Assembly: GCF_000801105.2 (NCBI RefSeq)
Contig: NC_079511.1
Location: forward strand, 21,785,792-21,849,791
Direction of reading: 5' to 3'
Length of the DNA: 64,000 nucleotides
Source: Raphanus sativus
Taxonomy: Eukaryota; Streptophyta; Magnoliopsida; Brassicales; Brassicaceae
Shown here one piece after another: positions 20,986 through 33,100 of this stretch. Made by a program: the position numbers and the translations under genes. A model generated the notes under the pieces. The model worked only from the letters and a program-made list of their open reading frames with translations. It was not told the origin of the DNA and did not search any database. Numbering within the stretch: the stretch's first letter is position 1; each line of letters opens with the position of its first letter.

Positions 20986-22904
20986 ATGCGGTTTAGAGGG
21001 GTACATTAATGATGACCCCACTATTCGCCTACACTTTGCCAAAGAAAGTTACATATGTAGAAAAATCAATAAGATGAACAAGATGGACTGCATCATCATT
21101 ACTGTTCGTTGGAATTGAAATAAAAGGATTCAGAGAAGAGAGATATAGGGAGAAAGAAACTAGAATCAGACTACCGGTGTACTCAGATACCTGCTGGAGT
21201 AAGAGTCCATATGTCCTTTGATCGATAATCCGAAGGTAAAACTACACATTTTTATATGTAAAAAATGAGGCTAGCACAGGGGTTAGTCATGCAGTATTAG
21301 CTAAGTTGCTTGATAGATGGATTTGATTGCTAAGTTGCATAGGGTATATTAAGTACCTCTAAAGTTGGAATTGATTTGATGTGGCTTGCAACATTGTAGA
21401 GGTGATGATAGTGATTTAAAATTGTGTGAGTCCCTGTTGTTTTCAAACTTCTTTCATAACACCACTATGTATGTTTTGCTTGAGGACGAACAAAAGGGTA
21501 AGACTGTTAGAGTTGATATACCATGGATTTTACCGGTTTATCCATGGTATATGAGTGTTTTAAATTATATTATATGGGTTTAGAGTATGTTTTAGAGCAT
21601 TTAGAGGTTCATGTACGCTTTGGAGAAATATGGTGATTATAGAGTTTTTAAAGTGCATAACTGCACAAACGAATCAGATGTTTAGCTTTGAATGGAGATC
21701 TTACCACAATTAGATTGAGCACATCTTTTTACACAAGATATATCTTTGATTTAGCTTTCCTAAGCCACCGGTTTAAGGTCAATCAGCATCTTATAGCATA
21801 ATTTATGTTCGTTTTACTGAAAACTGGTCAGTATGCCTCGCGAGATGAAGCTGTCGAGGAGATAAAGGAATGTCGATAGACGGTGCACCCTTGGTGTTGA
21901 TCGACGGTGATCCAAGAACACGGGCCGAGTATATTTCAAGACCGACTTAAGCCCAGAAGATACCACAAATCACCAAAATACCCATGGACGATCTAAAATC
22001 CTATTTATATGTTTTCTAAGTCATTGTTGACGGCTACACTTCCTTTTATTCATAGTTTTAGATCATGAGAGAAGAGAGGAACTCCTTCAGAGTCCTTTTG
22101 TAACTCCATTGGTTTTGGTTTTATATCTATTGCAATTTCATATTTATTCATCCATGATTTATGTGATAATTATCATTCATGAATAGATCCACCTGTCAGG
22201 TTTATGAATTTCTAGGGTTTTGAATGAACTTCTGAATTATATGATTGTTAGGATATCTATAGATCTCTAAACCAGGATAGCTTGTAATATTAGGATCTAG
22301 AGTAGTTGGAATAGCATGAGAGTGTGACTAATTGATTGAAACTATAATCATAGGACAATTGAGAGGCATGAGAGTACAATCAATTAACGAAATCTGAATC
22401 CTGCTGGATTAGATACCTAGGCGCATACGAGAGTTGGTATAGTAATTTAGTTGAACATAATCGATCAGACTGATAACGCTTGCCTATGGCAGCGTCGATC
22501 GACTCTTATACCACATCGTCGATCGACACTCATTCCTTGTTTGCATGGGAGAGCTGGAACAAATACTTAGTCAATATATTAGAATCACAGCGAGAGCTGG
22601 TTGCCTTTTGCATTAGATATCGAGTTCTAGAATCAATCCTTAGCGTCTATAGATTAGAGTTCTGATAACCTGAATGAAACCCAACCATCATTCCATCAAA
22701 TAACTCATCAATTTACGGAACAATTACCTTGTTCCCCTTAATTTGCTATATTTACTGTTTAATACTTATTTACTTAGCTTAATCATAATCTGCTTAGATC
22801 TATTGTATGCCCAATCTCCCCGTGAATTCGATTCTAAGTACTACAACTCGACCTCTTATTTGAGAGAGTACAAATCACTTCTTACGGTAATTTGAGTTAT
22901 ATCA
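20986..22904 (+). mobile_element. Gypsy (Athila/Tat-like) 3' internal end plus complete LTR
   Basis: The LTR is 21514-22904 (1391 bp), starting TGATATACCATGG and ending GAGTTATATCA, so its ends form the short inverted repeat TGATATA/TATATCA. Just before it comes TTTTGCTTGAGGACGAACAA, a word I know from the 3' internal end of plant gypsy elements. The 500 bases to the left are non-coding element remnants that abut the truncated CACTA. Within the LTR are several GTCGATCGAC-type words. No primer-binding site follows, so this is the right end of a truncated element. Two other partial copies of the LTR exist (16016-16138 and 46929-47552). Confidence 0.7.
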
Positions 22905-22913
22905 ACTGTCCAT

Positions 22914-22967
22914 GGCTAATGTGCCGTCCACGGCTAATGTGCCGTCCACGGCTAATGTGCCGTCCAC
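22914..22967 (+). repeat. Three 18-bp tandem repeats
   Basis: GGCTAATGTGCCGTCCAC is repeated three times exactly, directly after the LTR end. In frame it would encode (ANVPST) three times inside a short frame (22912-23187) with no other recognisable feature. Confidence 0.85.
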
Positions 22968-23587
22968 GCCTGCTCAAACGGGCGGTGCGTTAATGGGTCC
23001 AATCCTGTCTAACGGGTGGTGCGTTAATTTTTCCGAAGGCTCAAATCATTGTTTCCTGACCCTACAATCACCACATGACCTTCTCTCGTGCTTTAGTCTC
23101 ACTCTCACGATATCGCGAATCACTTTACGACATGTTATCCATCATTCTAATATTCCAGTACAAGTACATTTAACTCTTGAATTTTAAATGAATGGTTGAC
23201 CGATAAAATAAGTTAATTTTGGTGATATAGATTGTCAAATCAATGCTCTCAAGTTTTTCCATACATCACAATTCATGATGTTACAGGTATTTACTTGAAT
23301 TTTTAAACATCTAATTTATAGTTTCTTAAATTTTAATTTCTATGCCGATATTGACACTCCACCAATCTCCACAAAAAAATGTGCTATATCTTCAAACTTC
23401 GTAAACTATTTATCCAGCCAAATAAGTAATTCCAAAAACCAGTGACCCGAAGGGAATCTTTAGCTTTAGTCCAACGGACGGAATGACAAGTGGAGATTGG
23501 CTTCCGATTCTCAGCCAGAAGAAAATTCCCCTTTTATATATGTGGGAAGGAATGATCTCTTCTTCTTCCCATAAAAAAGTGGGATAA
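22968..23587. other. Spacer and promoter of the unknown gene
   Basis: No ORF is supported. A TATA-like TTTTATATATGTGGG at about 23531-23545 lies 45-55 bases before the ATG at 23588, a reasonable plant promoter position. Confidence 0.45.
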
Positions 23588-24374
23588 ATGAGGTTACATA
23601 AAAGTCATGATGATAATCCTCGGAATTCTAATGAAACCGCGTTGCAGCATGTTGAATTTATATTCAAACGCAAGCAGGGCGAGGTGATGCCGGAACTCTT
23701 GTCCAAGTTCATTGCATTGCTGGACATGGAGAAGAAAGAATGGGGTGGAGTGAAAGTGATGATAGCGTGTGTGCAAGAGTTCCGTAGGTGGAAAACGAAA
23801 TCTCCAACGCTAAATGATAAAGGCGACACCTGTGAAGACCTCGAACAATTTTTGTTTTCCCTCGATCGTAACGTGATCGTTATCCAAGTATGCCTGATAG
23901 ACTGATTTGTTTGTTACGTAATTTGTTAATTTCTTTGTGCCTATTTGATATTGCAGGAGGCTGAACCATTAGTTAACTACTCCCTCTCTTTTTTAAAAAT
24001 ACATATTCTAGATTTTTCACATATATTAAGAAATCACATTAAAGATGCATTGATTTTTGTGAATAACAATTTTCCATAATCTTTAACCAATAAAAATTCA
24101 ATAAACACAATTAATTTTCTTGAAGTTAACAGATTTTCATTAAATAATACATTGAAAAAGTAAAAAATGTATTTTTTTTAAACAAATTTTTTTCCTAGAA
24201 CATCGATCTTTAAAAAATAGAAAGAGTATATATCTTCAATGTTGTGGGTTTTTTAACAAGATAAATCTATGTCTGGGTGTTGTGTGACATTTGCAGGGGG
24301 ACGAAGGTACAATGACTAGCAAGGCGGTTATTCAAGGTGTCGGTGATCCACCAGCAAATCCAGACACAAGGAAG
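23588..24374 (+). CDS. Unrecognised multi-exon gene, 5' part, probably broken
   Basis: Exon 1 (23588-23887) encodes exactly 100 codons and ends at CAA-GTATGC. The ATG directly follows an in-frame TAA, which fixes the start. The protein includes ELLSKFIALLDMEKKEWGG and CEDLEQFLFSLDRNVIVIQ, charged and helical-looking, with no domain I recognise. A second exon probably starts at 23957 (TTGCAG, then GAGGCTGAACCATTAG) but is cut after about 22 bases by a MITE. A third candidate exon (24297-24374, 26 codons, bounded by TTGCAG and GTCCGT) is phase 0 and resembles the duplicated exon copies at 34300 and 34783. All boundaries being phase 0 supports one modular gene. The next exon is about 10 kb away behind LTR, LINE and other repeats, so a functional product is doubtful. 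Confidence 0.55.
23980..24226. mobile_element. Stowaway-like MITE, 247 bp
   Basis: Starts CTCCCTCTCTTTTTTAAA and ends TTTAAAAAATAGAAAGAG, imperfect inverted ends, with TA on each side (23978-23979 and 24227-24228). CTCCCTC ends and a TA target duplication are typical of Tc1/mariner-type Stowaway MITEs. It carries no gene and lies inside the predicted second exon of the unknown gene. Confidence 0.75.
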
Positions 24375-24894
24375 GTCCGTTTTTAGGTTTCCAAACCTCT
24401 CACTTTCTTGTTTGATATATAGAATGTGCAAGTAGATTTTGATGGCCTTTGCGTAATTGTTATTGTACGTTGAAATACTAATTAACTGAGAAGTTAGGAA
24501 TTGCCGAATATAAGACTTGGCTAATAATGTCTATATTTTTATAAATATTTAAGCTAACCTTTATCCTAATACAAAAAGTAAAAATTTATATTTTCAAAAA
24601 AAAAAGAATGAAATTCACAAATAGAAAGATTATAGAATTGGTAATTTATCTACAAAAATATATCTCGTATTATATTATATACTCTAAACATTCTCTTTAT
24701 CCTTGATAAAAATGATTCAATTGCTGATATATTCTTCATCCAAAAATTCTATTCTCACATACTCCTCACTTTTAATTCTTTATTTTTCATTTGTTTTTAA
24801 TTCGAAAATGAGAAAAAGTCTAATTGATCCTTGATAAATTCAGTTATTTACAATATATGTCCATTTAATCTAATTCAACCTTTTCTCTTAAATT

Positions 24895-25215
24895 TTAGAT
24901 CCACATTTTTTTTTTCATTCTCTCTTATCTTCTTCAATTCTACTCTTTTTCTCTCTCTTTGGTTCCTCTTTTCCTTCTCATTTTTCTCTTCTTCTTCTTT
25001 CTTCTCCTTCTCGTTCTTCTTCTCCTCCTCCGCTTCTTTCCCTTCCTCTATCTTTTCCTCTGTTTCTGCTTCTTCTTCGCCTCCTCCTATGCTTTCTCTT
25101 TATCTTCCTTCTTTGCTGTCTCATTCTCCTCTTTATGCTCCTACTCCGCTTCTTCATTCTTCTCTTTCGCTTTTCCTCTGCCCCTTTCTCCTTCTTCTCT
25201 GCATATTACCCCATC
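24895..25215 (+). repeat. Long pyrimidine-rich (TTC/CTC) tract
   Basis: About 320 bases are almost entirely C and T, with many TTC, TCT and CCT triplets. Open frames across it exist only because pyrimidine runs lack stop codons. Confidence 0.9.
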
Positions 25216-25369
25216 AATTGTTTTGTCAGTTTCATTCTATTTTTTGCATTTTCGGTTTTTCTAGAAACACAAATATCATAGTAGAACACGGTAGTGAAAC
25301 TACAAACCCAGAAAAACAATTTTACCAATTAATACTATCGTGTAACTTTGTAAAACTGTATAAATGAGT

Positions 25370-25560
25370 ATACCTAGGTTTTAGTTTTACCAAGTTGTAC
25401 CTTGATAAATTAATGTACAACTTGGTAAAACTAGAACCTAGTTATACTAAGTTATACCATCCTCGAAATATAACTTGGTAAGACTATGACATAGTTATAC
25501 CAAGTTGTATTTCGAGGATGGTATAACTTTGTTCAACTTGGTTTTTAGTTTTACATAAGG
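25370..25560. repeat. Nested inverted repeats (foldback element)
   Basis: TTAGTTTTACCAAGTTGTAC pairs with GTACAACTTGGTAAAACTA (25380-25430). GTTATACCATCCTCGAAAT pairs with ATTTCGAGGATGGTATAAC (25451-25529). The word ACCAAGTT/AACTTGGT recurs throughout. This looks like a small foldback transposon or MITE cluster; no target duplication was identified. Confidence 0.7.
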
Positions 25561-26250
25561 GAAAAATTGGAAATATATTATTTCATTAAGAGTAGAGAGT
25601 ATGTGAGAATTCGTAAGAGTATGACAGAATATTTTTTTGCCTCATTAAGAGTATATGAGATTATTACTCGATAAAACTCTCCCTAGGATATTTATTTTGG
25701 TTAGATAAAATAAAAAAGATAATAAATAACCAATTTTGAGATATATAGATGAGTGACAGTTTCAAGAGAGATAAATGGATTGATAGTTCACACTGAAGTT
25801 GTGGAATGACCTCAGATTCACCACACTTTTGCTCTGGATATGACCAGTCAACATGAGAGGTTGCTGATTTGTGTTGGGTTTACACACCTCGATAATAGAT
25901 ATGTTCATAAGAACAACTGAATCATCAAATATAAATGAAACCGATTTTTATAAAATGATAATTCATTTGAAATGAAACTGAAACTTAGTTTAAATAGAAA
26001 AGATAACAAGTGATGCATGTTCAGCATAGAAAACATAAACTCAAACAAAGACATGACTAAACTAACTGTTGTAGGAGACAGCTAATAAATGAAGGTGGTT
26101 TGGCCAAATAGTTATTCTTCACTTTCTTGGTTTTGAACATGGCAATCAATCTTTTCAATCAGCTTCTTGGACCTGATCATGTAATGGGTCCAATAGATAT
26201 GGCAAATGGATCTTCTTTCTGGACATTAGAATAAGGAATCCACTTAAGTT

Positions 26251-26612
26251 CTGTTGGGGAGAAATATCCAGCTATCATAATTCCTCAGACCCCTGACATG
26301 ACACCGGCCTCTAGGTTCCTGCTAGGTGAACCTCCGGATCCAAACCCTGCGACCATCCCTCCTTCTAAGGAAAATGGAAATCTTCTGATATGAGAATTAT
26401 TCCATATTTCCAAATATGAGTTTAACATACTCAACCGACTTAAGGACTACTATATAAGGGGAGCCCAAACTTTAGAACAAGAGATCGAAACTTTGGAGAC
26501 TTAGAAATAAGAGTTATGCGACTAGAACTAGGGTTCATACACCAAACATTGTAGTCCCTGCTCGAATACTCAATAAAACATATATTTACGTTTCTATTCC
26601 TATGAATCTTAC
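26251..26612 (+). mobile_element. Solo-LTR-like sequence (gypsy type)
   Basis: Starts TGTTGGGGAGAAATATCC. It has a TATA box (CTACTATATAAGGGG, about 26449-26462), a poly(A)-signal-like CAATAAAACAT near 26571-26581 and a plausible end at CTTACA (about 26612). No primer site, polypurine tract or partner LTR is found, so it is a solo LTR or a fragment. The right edge is uncertain and no 5-bp duplication was found. Confidence 0.5.
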
Positions 26613-26771
26613 ATCAAACACAGCTTGTCCATCGTTCCGTGGTACTCACAAAAACCCCACACAAAATTCCCCTAACAGGTTCATCCACAGAGTTGCATCC
26701 ACACGGTTGCATCCACTCAGGTTTATCCAGAAGTTCTTCTAAGTTTGACTCGTCAAGGTTGTTTCCTAGGT

Positions 26772-27083
26772 TTATTCGACCAGAATTGCATCACTTTCTT
26801 TGTCTAAAACCTCCTCAATGAGCCCAATAAGGTGAATAAAAACTCTCTTTGATTGTGCAGCAGCTTTTGTTCCATTTGATCTAAACAAAATCCTTTTGTC
26901 TTTGTATTTACCGCTGATCAGGATTGCATCATCCCCGGTTTCTTTAAGAAGATTTGTCCTTAAATCTGACCCTTCTCCCATCTCAAAAAGAATTAGTTGT
27001 TGCACAGAAAACAACTCACTAGATCCACCTCCATCATACATACATTTCTCCCTTGCTCGTCCATGTAACTTTCTGAGAAACAA
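26772..27083 (-). pseudogene. Unrecognised minus-strand ORF, 103 codons
   Basis: Encodes a hydrophilic protein with the stretches LRTNLLKETGDDAILISGKY and SKRVFIHLIGLIEEVLDKES. No domain is recognised. Codon composition looks more gene-like than the surrounding spacer, and it ends without an obvious 3' context. It may be a captured gene fragment; I would not call it a working gene. Confidence 0.3.
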
Positions 27084-27599
27084 GAAATATTAAACATATT
27101 TACACCTTGCAATCCAATAAAGATAAAAGTTAATAATAAGTAACTCTAATAAGTAGCATACTGTCATTTAAGGGGAAGCTGGAATATCTTGTAAAGCCAT
27201 AATTGTCAACTCTAACATTAGATATTATAAGAAAAAACTCATTTAGAAAACAACTACACTTGACTGATACAAATCTAACTAGACGTTAAACATATCAAAA
27301 ACTGATTAGAAGCCCTAACTCTATGATGGCGATGAAGATAAGAGAAGACTGCACACTTCTCTTCTTCTGTTTGATTCATCTATTGATGATCGAATAGCCT
27401 CCACAACAGATCTATCTTTGTCGTCTGTTAGTGATGGACACCTACCCCGGCGCTTTCCTGTCCCCGATTTCTTCTTCTCTATGCTATCTCCAGATGTTGT
27501 AACAAGGCGCTCTTCTCGTTTATTTGTTCACCTGTTTTTGATGCCCTATTTCTCCTGTTTGATCGCTCCAACAAGCCATCTAGTGTACCTTTGTACAGT

Positions 27600-28568
27600 A
27601 GAATTCAAAGCAACAACATCAAGCAAGGGTAAAGGTATCCTTCTCAAAGACGATGGTGATGAGCCGATACAATTGCCGGATCAAGCAGATGAACATCTCA
27701 TCAGGGAATACAGCTTGAATCTTATTGACAAGATCTTAAACCCAAAAAAAAAAATGTGGAGAGACTTATTGTAGCTATGCCAGAGCAATGGGGTATGTCA
27801 TAGAAGATTACTGCTAGCGATTTGGGCAATGAAGGTTTTATGTTCAATTTTTATAATGAGGAGTACTTCTGTCCTCAACTAAGGCCCCTTCCACTACAAC
27901 TTCTGTATGTTTTTGTCGGTACGTTGGGAGCCAGTGATAGATGAACACTATCCGTCGACGGTGCCGTTTTGGATCCACCTCCAAGGCATTCCCCTTCATC
28001 TCTGCACTCATCAAAAGACGTAAGCTATTGGTGATTAACTTTGGAAAGTGGACATGATCGATGCTGCAGAGGGGAAGATCAAGGTTGAGGTTAACTCCAA
28101 TAAGCCTTTGAATTTCACCAAGAAGCTCCAAACGTGAAACAAGGAAGAAATCACCATCAAGCTCCGTTATGAAAAGCCTTTTAAACGTTTTACCACATAG
28201 TTCTTATGACACATGTTCAAAGACTGTTTGATAAAACGAAGCAATGTGGTACATCAAACTGCAGCTCGTTTGGTAGTCTTTTATCGCGTGAGATCTAACA
28301 CCAGTACAGGTGAGCTGAAGATGCAGGCTCAAGAGTAACCACATGAAACCTATGTGTGAAATATGAGTCCACATATATGTCTCACAAGGAAGGAACGAGT
28401 TCTTTCTCTCGTGTGCAGTGCTTCACTCATTCAAGACGCACGAATCGAGCTACCAAGCCTCTAGAGTCTCGCTATAATCCTTACTCCTATGTTCGCAATC
28501 AGGCGCCACCAGGAAAGCATCAAGATGTAAGGAGAAATTATGGAAGGAGAAACAGCTCAGGCCACTGA
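27600..28568 (+). pseudogene. LINE ORF1-like DUF4283 protein, decayed
   Basis: Three plus-strand frames together spell a DUF4283-type protein of the kind found in plant LINE ORF1. Pieces seen: YSLNLIDKILNPKK (about 27705-27755), then WEPVIDEHYPSTVPFWIHLQ and GIPLHLCTHQK (about 27930-28020), then the zinc-knuckle-adjacent region VDMIDAAEGKIKVEVNSNKP (about 28050-28110) and TIKLRYEKPFK. Several frameshifts and in-frame stops interrupt it, and the Cys knuckle is not evident. A basic Ser/Arg tail follows (28356-28568). No reverse-transcriptase half is attached. Confidence 0.65.
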
Positions 28569-28613
28569 AGATAACAGATCAACAGCCTAGAGATATGGCT
28601 TCAGCCTCAGCTG

Positions 28614-29570
28614 GTGAAGCCCAATGGCGAGTTGGATTGGTCGAGTTGGATCAGTCTTGTCCAATTCGCCATCTGGTGATTAGGATCAGTCTCATGCCAT
28701 GCATTCTCGTCTCCGGAACCCCCACTTCCGAGTCTTGATCAAACTGCAAAGACTTGTTTTCTCATATAAGTACAATTTGATCATACAAAATGGAAACAGT
28801 TAACATAACACCAAGACTGGCTCGACTATACGAGTGATTTGAATTATTTTATAATAACTGACGTTGCATCAAGGATGATTTGTCTAAGAATCGTAAAAAC
28901 GCTTAAATTCGTAAAACGGTCTGAAAGAGTCAAAGACGCGGCAAAAGCCCCCTTACGATTTTTGACGAGACTGAACTCATGATTACAATGACTGTTTATC
29001 GAATATTCTCGGAAGAAGATAAATGTCAAGTTTTCAGGGATAATCACGAAGATCGAGAAAAATAGAATATTTCCGCTAGAGGATAAACTTGACCCGAGGC
29101 AGAAAAGGAAAGCCCAAACCGACCTAAGTAGGGGTATATAAGGTATGCAGATACGAGAGGCGAGAGGCGAAGAGGACGATTCTTATAGACTTAGAACTCT
29201 CTGCACTAAGAAACTTTAGGCATTATTCTTGATATGTTCTGTTTCTATGACTGGCACTCTATTACTAGACGAACTTTCTCTGGCAGTTCGATCTCTTTTT
29301 CTACTCTTTCAATTGAATTACGTTTGGTTTGATCCTCGAAAATGGTATTTAGGTAGCTTTTCATAAGATTCAGTCCGAAATCAATCAAAACATTTTTTGT
29401 ATTTTTTTCGTCCTTCTTTATCGAGCTGCGACTCAACTTGGTTTAAGGTTTTAGGTACCTAGAACTTGAAAACTCGCCACCAGATCCTGCGGCCAAAGCT
29501 TTTGTAATCGTTTGTGATAATCGCAACACTCTTACGCAAATTCGAAATAAATATCTACTTTTTCTAAACT
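28614..29570 (+). mobile_element. Gypsy LTR copy, second of the 16758 family
   Basis: The left part repeats the GGCGAGTTGG/CCAATTCGCC motif and the GTTAACATAACACC word found in the LTR at 16758-17114. It then continues through parts missing there, including a TATA box (GGGGTATATAAGG, about 29131-29143) and a transcript-leader-like stretch. The left edge is truncated and the right edge approximate. No internal region is attached. Confidence 0.55.
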
Positions 29571-30185
29571 TTTTTTATTGTCTTTATGTATTTTCCGCAT
29601 TTATTTGGTTAGTTGCGTTTGCTCTTGTAGAGAATTCGGAACCTCAAAAAAAAAATTAGGGTTTCCTAGCTTTCTTTAATTTACGAAAATCGACAGTGCG
29701 AATTTCGGTTTCCATATTTAGTTTCTCTACATTTAGTTAGTAAAATAATTATGAAAGAGTGAAATAGAAAATAAAGTAAGAAGAAAGAAGATAGAATAAT
29801 TATAAAGTTGTCATTTTATAATTTTTCAACATATTTATATTTAAAAGTTATTCGAAGCGGTACAATGTGGTTTATGTGATTGTTTCAAAACATTGTCAAT
29901 TGCTATCAATTGCAAAAGCTTTTGCGGATAGTAACAGGAAAACTAATCAGTCCTAATCTCGTTTAAGAAATTTGGTGAACATTTTAGATGTTACATTTTA
30001 CAGATGACAATTTATAACAGCTAAACTTTTAAAAACATAAATTAAAATCCTGTTATACAATAAAATATCAATATCAATTTACTGAGATATTCATTTGGGC
30101 ATGTTAACCGATAAGGCGCTCTTAGAATAATTGAAAAGAAAACAGAATGCAAAACAAAAAGCAAAAAGAAAAACAAAAAAAAAAA
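29571..30185. other. AT-rich spacer
   Basis: No ORF or element end recognised. The last 45 bases are an A-rich run (AAAACAAAAAGCAAAAAG and similar) directly before the LINE; it may hide the LINE target duplication or be the tail of another retroposon. Confidence 0.4.
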
Positions 30186-33100
30186 CGTAGTCATGAAGCC
30201 TACCGGGGGCTCCTTTAGGTTTGATTCTCGTATGCTGAATAACCCCCAGGTTAGAACTGCAGTGAGTAAGGCATGGGGTGATACAGGTGCTGGTAGGGGA
30301 AGCTCTGTGTTTGATAGGATCAGAGACTGTAGAGTGGCTTTAAGTAGATGGAAAAAGGACAGTGATGCAAACTCTAAAATTCGCTTGACTAAGCTTCAGT
30401 TTCTCTTCGATGAAGAACAGTCAAAGGTGAATCCATCATTCAGAGTAATGAAAGACCTTAAGTGCCAGTTGGTTCAAGCTTACAAAGATGAGGATAGTTT
30501 TTGGAAGCAAAAGTGCAGGGATAAGTGGAATGGATTTGGAGACAGAAACACTAAGTTCTTCCATGCTTCGGTGAAGGCTACCAGGAATAGGAATGGGGTA
30601 GACAAGCTGATTGATGAACTTGGTAATATTCATCGCGCTGAGGCTTCAAAGGGTCAGGTGGCTGTGGACTACTTCTCGAAGCTGTTTAAGACCTCCAATC
30701 CTTCTAACCTGTCAGACTTCTTTGAGGGTTTTAACCCCCGTGTGACGAGCCAGATGAACGAAGAGCTGACTAAGGTTGTGTCTAGAGAAGAAGTTAGAAG
30801 AGCTGCCTTTGCGATAAAGCCTGGAAGTGCTCCGGGGGCTGATGGAATGTCTGGATTGTTTTTCCAAAGGTACTGGGATGTTGTGGGTCAGAGAGTTACG
30901 ATGGAGGTGCAGGATTTTTTCAGAAATGGAGTCTTCCCGATGCAGTGGAACTTTACTCAACTCTGTCTGATTCCAAAAACGATACCAGCGGTCACAATGA
31001 AAGATCTGCGGCCCATTAGTTTGTGTTCAGTGATGTATAAGATTGTATCCAAAATCATTGTGACCAGATTGAAGCCATTCTTACCGGAGCTGGTCGCACC
31101 AAATCAGTCGGCGTTTGTTGCTGATCGGCTTATCTCAGATAATATCATGATCGCGCATGAAGCTGTCCACAGCCTGAGAACCCACAATGATATCTCCAAG
31201 AGGTGCATAGCGATCAAAACTGACATGTCCAAAGCGTACGACAGAGTCGAATGGGAGTACGTCAAGGTACTGCTTCTGGCGATGGGGTTCGATCAGAGAT
31301 GGGTGCAGCAAGTGCTCTTTTGCATCTCCACGGTGACATACACTGTTCTCATGAATGGTCAGCCATATGGCCTGGTAGAACCGGAGAGGGGACTCAGGCA
31401 GGGTGATCCCTTATCTCCCTTCCTCTTTGTACTATGCACAGAAGGTCTAACGCACATGATGAACAAAGCAGAGAATGAAGGCTTGATTAAGGGCATTAGC
31501 TTTTCTCCGGGAGGACCGTCAGTTCACCATTTGCTATTCGCTGACGATAGTCTCTTCATGATGGAGGCTTCTATCCAGCAGTGCAATCAGATGCAGGATA
31601 TATTGAAAAGATATGGAGAATTGACGGGCCAGGTCGTGAATTTGGATAAATCATCAATCACTTTTGGTGAGAAGGTGGAGGAAGGGATCAAGAAAGAGAT
31701 TCACGAGAGGCTGGGGATCACTAACACGGGAGGTGCTAGCTCCTACTTGGGACTACCTGAGTGCTTTAGTGGATCCAAAGTGGAAATGTTGAGCTTCATT
31801 AAGGACAACATGAAGAAGAGGTTCTCTTCATGGTTTTCTAGAACTCTCTCCCAAGGAGGAAAGGAAGTCTTGCTCAAATCGGTTGCAATGGGAATGCCGG
31901 TGTACGCCATGAGCTGTTTTAAACTCCCCAAAACGACTTGTGATAACATCAAGAGCGCTATGGCATCATATTGGTGGAGCTCGGTGGAAGATAAGAAGAA
32001 AATCCACTGGCTCAGTTGGGAGAAGATGTGTCTGCCTAAGAGGCTAGGAGGGATGGGGTTCAAAGATATCCACTTGTTCAATCAAGCCCTACTGGCAAAA
32101 CAGGCTTGGAAGCTTCTGAATGACTCCGAATGTCTCCTATCCAGGTTCCTCAGAAGTCGCTATTTTGATGGGAAGACCTTTGATGAGGCAGTTATAGGTT
32201 CGAGGCCATCCTATGGATGGAGGAGCATTATGTTTGGAAAAGAACTGCTTGATAAAGGATTAGAGCAGAGGATTGGCTCGGGATCTAAAGTGCTGGTGTG
32301 GGCGTCTTCATGGTTGAATGATGGGCTAAGAATGAGAGCACCTCTGACATGAAGAACCGGGTTATAGACATAGATCTACGGGTATCTACCCTCCTTAATC
32401 CAGAGTCAGGGGATTGGGATCTTGGTACCCTAAATGACCTCTTTTACCCGTCAGATGTCAAGCTGATCCTCAAGATCAAAGTTGCGGTGGGAGAAGAGGA
32501 CTTCAAAGTATGGAAGCACAACAAAAGTGGAGCCTATTCGACTAAGTCAGGGTATTGGATGGGCTATAACTTATCATCCTCGCAGGCAAAGATGGAAGCA
32601 GAGGCCTTGCCATCCCTAAATCCACTAAAGGAAAGGATCTGGTTCCTCAAGATCCCACCTAAACTGAAAGTCTTCTTATGGAAATGTTTGTCGCTGGCTC
32701 TCCCAGTGGCAGAAGGTTTAGCGAGTAGAGGAATGAAAGTTGACATGCGATGTCAGTTCTGTGGTGATGAACCGGAGTCGGCTAACCATATTTTCTTCAC
32801 TTGTCATGTGGCGAGGAGGGTGTGGGCAGAAGCTGAATTTCCAGCGCGAGAGAATGGTTTTCACGAGTCTTCCATTTACCTCAATATGGATTTCTTGATG
32901 AAAAAGGCTAAGGAAAGTGACAGGTATAAGGTATACCCCTGGATTTTATGGAGATTGTGGAAAAATAGAAACACCTATATCTTTGAGGGTAAGATCTTTG
33001 AAACCCGGGATATTGTCTCCAAAGCTGTGGCTGACTGTGATGAGTGGTTAATGGCCCAAACTCTTTCAAAGGATGTAGAAACTCATGGGGAGTTGATAGA

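Noticed and set aside
24831..25367. 178-codon Ser/Phe/Leu ORF
   Set aside because: It crosses the pyrimidine tract, where T/C-only codons cannot form stops. No protein features beyond low complexity.
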